DNA of 8,198 nt from Phycisphaerales bacterium UBA3158 (GTDB lineage: Bacteria; Planctomycetota; Phycisphaerae; Phycisphaerales; SM1A02), in contig DEYM01000022.1 in the NCBI GenBank assembly GCA_002364555.1, positions 4,309-12,506 of the forward strand, read 5' to 3'. Below the pieces are notes generated by a model. The model worked only from the letters and a program-made list of their open reading frames with translations, had not been told where the DNA came from and did not search any database. How positions within the stretch are numbered: position 1 is the stretch's first letter; the number at the start of each line of letters is the position of its first letter. A program made the position numbers and the translations under genes. Shown piece after piece: positions 1 through 7,251 of this stretch.

Positions 1-1905
<1,905 letters not shown>

Positions 1906-1908
1906 TTC

Positions 1909-2343
1909 ATGGATCCAGTTCAGGAAGGCTCAACTGGTAACGGAGCCGCCAATGGGAGCTCGTCCATCGAGTTCGCCAGGCGGGCGGCTCTGTTGGCACA
2001 GGATCTTCATTGCGAGGATGTACGTCTGCTGGATGTGCGTGGTCTGAGTCAGATCTGCGATTTCATCCTCGTGGCCTCGGGAACCAGCGATCGTCAGATG
2101 CGTTCCGTCGCCGAGGATATGGATGAATTGGCCGAGCAGACCGGTTATCAGCGATTTCGGGTCACGGGGGATTCCCTGGACACCTGGATTGTCGTCGATT
2201 TCGTCGATGTCGTCGTCCATCTCTTCGAGCCTGGGAGACGCCGTTTCTACGATCTGGAGAATCTCTGGAGCGGCTCCGTGGATATCGAGTTCGGCAGATC
2301 CGATTCAGAGCAGACTCGGGGCAGTGATTCAGCGGAAGTCTGA
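1909..2343 (+). CDS. rsfS: Ribosomal silencing factor RsfS (Iojap/DUF143 family)
   Basis: RsfS binds ribosomal protein uL14 on the large subunit and blocks subunit joining, lowering translation when nutrients are short (family knowledge). The 144-residue protein shows the family pattern: a helical start around 20-34, LLDVRGLSQICDFILVASG from about 40, SGTSDRQ at 57-63, a DTWIVVDFVDVVVHLFEP segment at 91-108, and RRFYDLENLW at 111-120. The domain spans about residues 18-124. A Gly/Ser/Asn-rich leader of about 18 residues and a polar tail of about 20 residues make it longer than the usual 105-120. ATG at 1909 is the only plausible in-frame start before the domain. It has no clear Shine-Dalgarno site, only a GGGG about 12 bases upstream, and lies 3 bp after the hppA stop, so translation by coupling is likely. 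The usual neighbour nadD is not seen here. Confidence 0.93.
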   Translation: MDPVQEGSTGNGAANGSSSIEFARRAALLAQDLHCEDVRLLDVRGLSQICDFILVASGTSDRQMRSVAEDMDELAEQTGYQRFRVTGDSLDTWIVVDFVDVVVHLFEPGRRRFYDLENLWSGSVDIEFGRSDSEQTRGSDSAEV

Positions 2344-2361
2344 TATCGCCTCTTTCTCGTC

Positions 2362-2367
2362 TACAAT
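2362..2367 (+). promoter_or_regulatory. Possible -10 box giving a leaderless hydrolase mRNA
   Basis: TACAAT matches the bacterial -10 consensus at five of six bases and lies six bases before the ATG at 2374. A transcript starting about 7 bases after this box would begin at or next to the start codon. No Shine-Dalgarno site precedes that ATG, which fits leaderless translation. No convincing -35 box is seen at 16-18 bp spacing, and the gap sits inside a tight gene cluster, so this could be chance. Confidence 0.3.
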
Positions 2368-2373
2368 TTGTCC

Positions 2374-4185
2374 ATGAGAAGCTTCCTGATCAAACCGATC
2401 CTCCTGTTCGCCTTCATGTTGTCCCTCTGTGGATCCATCGTCTCCGCCGAGACCTTGGAACAGACTGGAATCGAGGGCCGATGGCATGGCTCTCTCGAGA
2501 TGAAGGATGGCCGCCGTATCGAGACGGTGCTCGAAGTCGAGGCCAGCGGTCAGGATTGGGTAGTTCGAATCAGCCAGCTTGAAGCGCAGCGATATCACCA
2601 GCCCGTGCTTGATATGACCGTGGATGGTGATCGGATCACACTGGATCCAATCATCGATGATGTGATCCAGATCTGGAGCGGTGAACTGGATTCGGATCAT
2701 CGCAACTTCAAGGGCACTGCAAGCGTCAACGGCAAACAGGTTGGCAGCTTCCTACTTCGAAGATCTCAGCCGGTACAGAAGCTGCCCGATGTGAGGACCT
2801 ACAGCGGCAGTGTCATACTGCCAGGTCGCGACTTTGAACACGTACGACTCCATCTTGTGAGAAATGCAACCGGCTGGCTGGTCGACGTGGACATGCCGGA
2901 TCGAGGAATCAGCGGGTATCCCGTCGAGGTACTGGAGTCCGAGTCCGGTCTGGGTATCGAGATTCCAGTTCCTTCGAAAGTTCGACTTCAGTTGATATCA
3001 GCCGGACCTCTGGTGGGTGCCGATGCCGGCAATGAAGTCATCGCGGCGTGGTCCGAAGAAGGGACGGCGACTCCCTTTCTTCTGAGATGGCAGAAAGCTG
3101 GCGGGAACAACAATGTCCTGCGTCCACAGACACCTGTTCCACCGCTGCCATATGCACAGAAGCAGTTCGTCATAGATCATCCGATCGGTCATGGACTGGG
3201 TGTGACACTCGTCAGGCCTCGTTTGGACAGGGATGTGCCGGCTGTCGTTCTGATTTCCAGTGGAGCAGGCATTGGCCGCGATGATCTGGATGATGGTCAC
3301 CGCTATCAGGCGGTCTGGGCCGATGCGCTGGCTCGTCGGGGAATCGCATCTGTTCGATTCGACGATCGTGGTATTGGGGAATCCGGCATGTCGCCCGGCA
3401 GTCAGCCGGGTGGACTTGGTATCAAGGACAAGGTCATGGATGTCCGTTTCGTCCTCGAATGGCTGGGATCGCAAGAAGGCATCGACTCGTCCCAGCGTGG
3501 ACTCATGGGCTGGGACCGAGGTGGAATCGTCGCCATGATGGTCGCATCGGGAATGCCCAGAGAAGTGGCCTTCACGGTCCTTCTGGCGGCCCCTGGACTG
3601 TCCGAAAGAGACATGGCCAAGATTCGAATGAACCAGTCTCTTGAAGCGTTGCCATTCGAGCAGGATCGAATCAGCGAACTGGCAAGACGCCATGCCATCC
3701 TCATCGATGTCGCCAGCGATCCCGCAGCGACCGATGCCGAGATCAAGGAGGTGATTGAACCCTATCTCATTGCTCGTTCCATGCTCGGCACCGGTCAGGC
3801 TGCCCAGATCAGTGTCGATCAGATCGAATCCGAGTTCAGTACCTTTGGTGCATCTCCCTATCGAAGACTGCTTAGAATCGATCCTCGCATGCTGCTTCCC
3901 AGGCTTCGCAGTCCGGTTCTGGCCGTCACCGGCTCCTTCGATCGGATCACTCCTCCGGAAGTCTGCCTCCCCAACATCGAGTGGTCCGTTCAGAGAACAA
4001 GCGGTGATGTGACGGTGGTCGAATTGCCCGGATTGAATCATCGATTGCAACCATCCGATTCCGGAAATACCCGATCATCGGAGCGCATACGAGCAACGGT
4101 TGATCCCAGCGCCATGATCGCGGTCACGGACTGGATATTCGAGATCGTCGGTCCAGTCGATCAGAAATCAGAGGCAAAGCCATGA
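2374..4185 (+). CDS. Secreted alpha/beta hydrolase with two N-terminal beta domains and Asp at the nucleophile position
   Basis: A 603-residue protein predicted to be exported: basic N-terminus, hydrophobic core at 8-20, and a likely signal peptidase cut after VSA (residue 25). Residues 33-130 and 142-240 look like two related beta-rich domains, each ending in a similar phrase (GSFLLRR and PFLLRW). An alpha/beta hydrolase domain of the dienelactone hydrolase/S9-S33-like type follows from about 265. It shows an ISSGAG oxyanion segment (294-299), FDDRGIGES (329-337), a nucleophile elbow GWDRGG (379-384), the acid Asp523 in GSFDRITPPE, and His556 in GLNHRLQ. Relatives normally have GHSEGG, so Asp381 replaces the Ser nucleophile; the substrate and even activity are uncertain. 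ATG 2374 is preferred over the TTG at 2368 that extends the frame by two codons. The stop overlaps trmB by ATGA. Confidence 0.88.
   Translation: MRSFLIKPILLFAFMLSLCGSIVSAETLEQTGIEGRWHGSLEMKDGRRIETVLEVEASGQDWVVRISQLEAQRYHQPVLDMTVDGDRITLDPIIDDVIQIWSGELDSDHRNFKGTASVNGKQVGSFLLRRSQPVQKLPDVRTYSGSVILPGRDFEHVRLHLVRNATGWLVDVDMPDRGISGYPVEVLESESGLGIEIPVPSKVRLQLISAGPLVGADAGNEVIAAWSEEGTATPFLLRWQKAGGNNNVLRPQTPVPPLPYAQKQFVIDHPIGHGLGVTLVRPRLDRDVPAVVLISSGAGIGRDDLDDGHRYQAVWADALARRGIASVRFDDRGIGESGMSPGSQPGGLGIKDKVMDVRFVLEWLGSQEGIDSSQRGLMGWDRGGIVAMMVASGMPREVAFTVLLAAPGLSERDMAKIRMNQSLEALPFEQDRISELARRHAILIDVASDPAATDAEIKEVIEPYLIARSMLGTGQAAQISVDQIESEFSTFGASPYRRLLRIDPRMLLPRLRSPVLAVTGSFDRITPPEVCLPNIEWSVQRTSGDVTVVELPGLNHRLQPSDSGNTRSSERIRATVDPSAMIAVTDWIFEIVGPVDQKSEAKP
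4171..4174 (+). promoter_or_regulatory. Shine-Dalgarno site for trmB
   Basis: GAGG lies seven bases before the trmB ATG at 4182, inside the last codons of the hydrolase gene. With the ATGA overlap it supports the chosen start and coupled translation. Confidence 0.6.
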
Positions 4186-4835
4186 GCCATGGTTTGACGA
4201 GAAAGCGTCCCGAGGAGATCAAGGGTTGGGGATTCGAGATGAGCGAGATCGTCCATGGCGAATCCCATGAAGTCGATCCACGTGTCCTCTTCGCCAATCC
4301 GGAACGGCCATTCGAACTCGAGCTTGGAAGTGGTAAAGGGACTTTCCTGGTTCAAGAGGGAGCTCGACGTCCGGATACGAACTTCATCGGGATCGAATGG
4401 GCCAGTCCCTTCTTCAGGTATGCCGCAGACCGGATGCGAAGACACAATCTCGAAAACACCAGAATGATTCACGGTGATGGCAGCGAGTTCGTCACCTACT
4501 GGTGCTCCGATTCACTGGTGACGACTCTCCATCTGTATTTTCTGGATCCCTGGCCAAAGGCTCGTCATCACAAGAGACGTGTCGTGCAGACAAAGACATT
4601 GCAGCATTTTCATCGGATACTCGTTCCCGGCGGCTTGATCCATCTGGTCACGGATCATGACGACCTCTGGCAGTGGTATGAAGACCATGTCGAACAATCC
4701 TCCGATCTCTTCGATGTTCGCCCGTTCGAGCCACCCGGCTCAGCTGGCGAGAATGAAGTCGTCGGAACCAACTTCGAACGAAAATATCGAGTCGAAGGCC
4801 GTTCGTTCCATGCCATGACTCTGGTGAGGAAGTAG
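4182..4835 (+). CDS. trmB: tRNA (guanine-N7-)-methyltransferase TrmB
   Basis: Uses S-adenosylmethionine to methylate N7 of G46 in the variable loop of tRNAs, in the cytoplasm. The 217-residue length is normal for the bacterial single-chain enzyme. The class I methyltransferase fold is evident: the SAM-binding loop ELGSGKG at 47-53, the ribose-binding Glu72 in GIEWA, a HGDG turn ending strand 4, the family signature DPWPKARHHKRR at 122-133, and the C-terminal TNFERKYRVEGR at 196-207, whose Thr and Glu take part in tRNA/SAM binding in known TrmB proteins. All key positions are intact. The start overlaps the hydrolase stop by ATGA and has a good Shine-Dalgarno site. A later in-frame ATG (MSEIVHG) would cut the N-terminus and is less likely. 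The zinc-finger gene begins 3 bp after the stop. Confidence 0.95.
   Translation: MSHGLTRKRPEEIKGWGFEMSEIVHGESHEVDPRVLFANPERPFELELGSGKGTFLVQEGARRPDTNFIGIEWASPFFRYAADRMRRHNLENTRMIHGDGSEFVTYWCSDSLVTTLHLYFLDPWPKARHHKRRVVQTKTLQHFHRILVPGGLIHLVTDHDDLWQWYEDHVEQSSDLFDVRPFEPPGSAGENEVVGTNFERKYRVEGRSFHAMTLVRK
4826..4829 (+). promoter_or_regulatory. Shine-Dalgarno site for the zinc-finger gene
   Basis: GAGG (within GAGGAAG) lies nine bases before the ATG at 4839 and is part of the last trmB codons. It fixes the start of the small downstream gene and argues that this gene is really translated. Confidence 0.6.
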
Positions 4836-4838
4836 ATC

Positions 4839-5189
4839 ATGCATCGTCAAGGAAGCGATCCGGACAACATCCAGCCAGAGGACATCCTCTGCGACTTCTG
4901 TGAACGACCGTCCTGGGAAATGGATATTCCATCGGTGGAAGGCCATCACGGCAGCGTCCTGTGCGCCGATTGCCTGGAAAAGGCATGGGATTCGCTCGTC
5001 GTGGAAAAAGAGGAGATTCCCTCGGATCCTGAATGGACATGCGTCATGTGTCTGGAATCGAACGATGGCCCATGGTGGCAATCATCCATGCGTGAAGCCC
5101 ACGTCTGCAGACGATGCGTGAAGCAGTGTGCCGGCGTGCTGCACAAGAGCAAGGATTGGGAGTGGAAGAAGCCGGGTCGAGAAGTCTGA
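4839..5189 (+). CDS. Small protein with tandem C4 (ClpX-type) zinc-finger-like repeats
   Basis: A 116-residue, probably cytoplasmic protein of unknown function. It has four CxxC pairs: Cys18/21, Cys42/45, Cys68/71 and Cys90/93, with an extra Cys97. They fall into two similar halves, each CxxC, about 20 residues, CxxC, then a short helix (CADCLEKAWDSL and CRRCVKQCAGVL). This spacing and the CVKQC-like ending resemble the N-terminal C4 zinc-binding domain of ClpX, here without any ATPase. Each half probably binds one Zn2+. The N-terminus is acidic and the C-terminus is basic and Trp/Lys-rich (KDWEWKKPGR), possibly for nucleic acid or protein contact. The gene starts 3 bp after trmB with its own Shine-Dalgarno site, so the two are likely co-translated; a role linked to tRNA or proteolysis is only a guess. 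Its TGA directly abuts the convergent kinase stop. Confidence 0.8.
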   Translation: MHRQGSDPDNIQPEDILCDFCERPSWEMDIPSVEGHHGSVLCADCLEKAWDSLVVEKEEIPSDPEWTCVMCLESNDGPWWQSSMREAHVCRRCVKQCAGVLHKSKDWEWKKPGREV

Positions 5190-5196
5190 CTACTCG
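5178..5196. terminator. Imperfect hairpin centred on the convergent stop-stop junction
   Basis: CGAGAAGT at 5178-5185 and ACTACTCG at 5189-5196 pair as an 8-bp stem with one A-A mismatch around a CTG loop. The hairpin overlaps both stop codons, so it could form in transcripts from either strand. No T-rich tract follows on either side, so a classical intrinsic terminator is not supported and chance is quite possible. Confidence 0.22.
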
Positions 5197-6833
5197 TTCG
5201 CCTTACCCATCAACGACTGGGGCGCCTGCTTCTGGAATCTGGCATCGAGTGCCAGGAAGAAGGTGGCCCCTTCGCCGTCCGCCGACTGCAGCCAGATCTC
5301 TCCCTGAAGCATGTCGACAAGTTCTCGGCATATGGCCAGTCCGAGTCCTGTACCCATGTGTGTGCGGGTATGGCTGGCATCGATCTGGCGGAACTTCTCG
5401 AAGATGACATCGTGCATGTCCACGGGTATCCCCGGTCCCTGATCAGAGACGCTGATGATGATCTTTCCTGGTTGATCACCTCGAACGGTATTCCTGCTTT
5501 CAATCTGGATTCTGACCGTCGCATCGGCGGGACTGAACTTGACCGCATTGGAAAGCAGGTTGTAGATGACCTGCTGTACCTTTCCGGGATCGGTTTCAAT
5601 GAGTGGTAGATTCTCTGGAATCGAGGTGACGAGCTTGATGTTTCTAGATTCGGCCTGCGGCGCCATGGCCCTCGCCAGTAGTTCGATGAGATCCCCGATG
5701 CTCGTCGGTTCCAGATTCACTTCCATTCGACCAGCTTCGATCTTGGCCATGTCCAGAAGTTCATTGATCATTTCCAGCAGTGATCGGCCGCTATTCAGGA
5801 TGTTGGAGAGATACCTGGTCCGTCTGGAGTCGGATTCCTCCTCCACGGCCTTGTCATGAAGCAGTTCCGTGAAGCCGATGATCGAGTTCAGCGGTGTCCT
5901 GAGTTCGTGGCTGATATTGGCCAGGAACTCCGTCTTGAATCGTGTGGACTCCCATAGACCGATGTTCGCTTCGGCCAGTTCAGCAACCTTGAGATCGAGA
6001 TTCTCATTCAGTCTTTGAAGTCGATCCTGTGATTCCATCAATTCATCGAGCATCTCGTCCAGACCGTGCGACAGCGATTGGAGTTCATCCCCGGTAGTGA
6101 GATTCGAGCGTGCCTCCAATTCCCCCTGCGTCACTTTCCCGATGACGGATCCAAGTCGATCAACCGGTTTGAGAATGAGCTTCAGGAGCACCCACCTGAT
6201 GAACAGCATGAAGACGATGAATGCGACCAGTCCTGCAAGGAGAATCCGGATCTGGGAGTCCCAGAGCTGACTCTGTCCGAAGCTGGTGCTTCGGCGGACG
6301 ATGATCAGGCCGGCGGGGGACGTGTCTCTGGCGACAGTGGTTGGTCCGTCGTTGAGCGTGTGTTCCATACCGGATACCGCCAACGGTTCCGCATAGAGGA
6401 AGATCGCGCCGGAACCGGCATCGTCATCTCTTGTTTCAGCAAAGTACGGCGCTGGATCAGATCCTGTGAAGGCAGTCTTGAATTTCTCGGCATACTGCCT
6501 CTCGACGGTCTCGGAGCCATCTCCGGCCAGACTGCGTTCGATGGCATCCCATGGGAGATAGCCGGCGATGACATCCGCTTCCCTGGAATCCGATACTGTC
6601 ATCGAGTCATCGAGATCCTGAAGCTTGATGCTCCAGCTGATTCTCTCGAGTGAGTCATCCTCCAGCGCATCGGCTACCTGCTGGGCAACCTCCAGTTGAT
6701 ACTCACTGACAAGATCCGAAGTCTGGATCCATGGAACGGCCAATGCCAGAATGAGAATGACACTCACGGCACCACCGAAGAGAAACAGGCATTTGTTGGC
6801 CAGGCTGAAGCCTCTAGCCGAGGGAACGCTCAT
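5190..6833 (-). CDS. Membrane sensor histidine kinase (HAMP-HisKA-HATPase)
   Basis: A 547-residue inner-membrane two-component sensor kinase. Residues 15-37 form TM1, 39-195 a probable extracytoplasmic sensor domain, and 197-220 TM2. A HAMP linker (about 213-265) and a coiled-coil stretch (about 262-292) follow. The HisKA dimerisation domain has the phospho-acceptor His309 in FLANISHELRTPLN. The HATPase_c domain has an intact N box (NLLSNAVKF, 425-433), G1 box (DQGPGIP, 464-470), F box (FEKFRQ, 478-483) and G2 box (MGTGLGLA, 493-500). There is no receiver domain, and no response regulator lies in the window. The sensor contains a YAEPL stretch reminiscent of Tll0287/DUF3365-like sensors but lacks a heme CxxCH; that link is tentative. 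ATG 6833 was chosen because it starts just before TM1; the open frame reaches 7004 but would overlap the upstream gene. No Shine-Dalgarno site is seen. Confidence 0.93.
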   Translation of the reverse strand: MSVPSARGFSLANKCLFLFGGAVSVILILALAVPWIQTSDLVSEYQLEVAQQVADALEDDSLERISWSIKLQDLDDSMTVSDSREADVIAGYLPWDAIERSLAGDGSETVERQYAEKFKTAFTGSDPAPYFAETRDDDAGSGAIFLYAEPLAVSGMEHTLNDGPTTVARDTSPAGLIIVRRSTSFGQSQLWDSQIRILLAGLVAFIVFMLFIRWVLLKLILKPVDRLGSVIGKVTQGELEARSNLTTGDELQSLSHGLDEMLDELMESQDRLQRLNENLDLKVAELAEANIGLWESTRFKTEFLANISHELRTPLNSIIGFTELLHDKAVEEESDSRRTRYLSNILNSGRSLLEMINELLDMAKIEAGRMEVNLEPTSIGDLIELLARAMAPQAESRNIKLVTSIPENLPLIETDPGKVQQVIYNLLSNAVKFSPADATVRIQIESRNTVRGDQPGKIIISVSDQGPGIPVDMHDVIFEKFRQIDASHTRTHMGTGLGLAICRELVDMLQGEIWLQSADGEGATFFLALDARFQKQAPQSLMGKANE

Positions 6834-6839
6834 CTCAGG

Positions 6840-6845
6840 AGTATA
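6840..6845 (-). promoter_or_regulatory. Possible -10 box giving a leaderless kinase mRNA
   Basis: On the minus strand TATACT matches the -10 consensus at five of six bases and lies six bases before the kinase ATG, the same spacing as the TACAAT box before the hydrolase gene. It sits in the 22 bp gap after the upstream gene. No -35 box or extended -10 TG is evident, and the kinase start has no Shine-Dalgarno site. Confidence 0.3.
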
Positions 6846-6855
6846 GTTCTGGGCG

Positions 6856-7185
6856 TCAGGTCGATGGGGAGGACCGGATGATGGCCGGTATACGGGCATC
6901 GGCATCGGGGACGAGCCGCCGGATTCTGGCTGCATCCAATTTCTGGGGCATCTCCTCCAATACGAGGCAGTCCATGAAAACCATGAGGACTGCCCGGGCC
7001 ACATTGGCCGGTCGATCCGATCCAGAGGGTGACCAGAGGTTGTAATCTGCCCAGCTCAGACGGAAACTGAGGGCTCGTGAATAGTCCTCGTCACGGTCGA
7101 TGACGGCATGGAATGTCCAGCAATCGTCTGTCTCGACCTCGTCAGAGAGATGTATGTGATCATGATGACTCCATTGAGAGTTCAT
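6856..7185 (-). CDS. Conserved-looking hypothetical protein, 109 residues
   Basis: Function not recognised. The 109-residue product is soluble, with no signal peptide or membrane segment. The N-terminus is polar and His-rich (positions 6-12 hold four His), followed by an acidic stretch. The middle (about 34-53) is aromatic-rich: DYSRALSFRLSWADYNLWSP. A probable helix at 60-77 and a charged end with PDADARIP (93-100) follow. The compact composition and the orderly spacing to the next gene (22 bp) argue that it is real. ATG 7185 is preferred; an upstream in-frame ATG at 7305 would run through the divergent permease gene. No clear Shine-Dalgarno site is seen; a TANNNT-type box (TAGTCT) lies seven bases before the ATG. 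It probably shares a transcript with the histidine kinase and could be its partner, but nothing in the sequence shows this. Confidence 0.68.
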   Translation of the reverse strand: MNSQWSHHDHIHLSDEVETDDCWTFHAVIDRDEDYSRALSFRLSWADYNLWSPSGSDRPANVARAVLMVFMDCLVLEEMPQKLDAARIRRLVPDADARIPAIIRSSPST

Positions 7186-7251
7186 TGGAATCAGACTACC
7201 CGGTAAAGGCCAGTGAAGCCTAAGATGGTCTGGAACATTTGGTGAATCCCA
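7186..7251. promoter_or_regulatory. Divergent intergenic region, probable promoters for both sides
   Basis: This 66 bp gap between two divergent start codons must hold promoters for the minus-strand pair and for the permease, unless these lie inside the genes. On the plus strand TAAGAT (7221-7226) is a four-of-six match to a -10 box without a good -35. GGTGA at 7241-7245 lies just before the permease GTG and may be its ribosome-binding site. The 8-base word CCAGTGAA occurs at 7210-7217 and again at 7249-7256, over the start codon. Short inverted arms CAGAC/GTCTG (7192-7196, 7228-7232) are also present. None of these is strong alone. Confidence 0.4.

Noticed and set aside
2374..2451. Lipoprotein signal for the hydrolase (Cys19 in LSLCGS)
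   Set aside because: The residue before Cys is Leu rather than Gly, Ala or Ser, and a good signal peptidase I site (VSA) follows at residue 25.
2998..4050. Long minus-strand open frame (350 codons) opposite the hydrolase gene
   Set aside because: It lies wholly antisense to a well-supported hydrolase; its translation is rich in His, Arg, Ser and Cys with no recognisable domain.
5239..5255. Perfect 6-bp stem hairpin CTGGCA/TGCCAG 50 bp past the zinc-finger gene, considered as its terminator
   Set aside because: No T-tract follows, the stem is short, and it lies within kinase coding sequence where the codons explain it.
6066..6653. Plus-strand open frame of 195 codons opposite the kinase sensor region
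   Set aside because: Antisense to a clear kinase gene; low-complexity charged product with no family features.
6834..7004. Longer kinase start at 7004
   Set aside because: The extra 57 residues are low-complexity Pro/Ser/Trp-rich, overlap the upstream 109-residue gene in another frame, and precede a natural N-terminus just before TM1.
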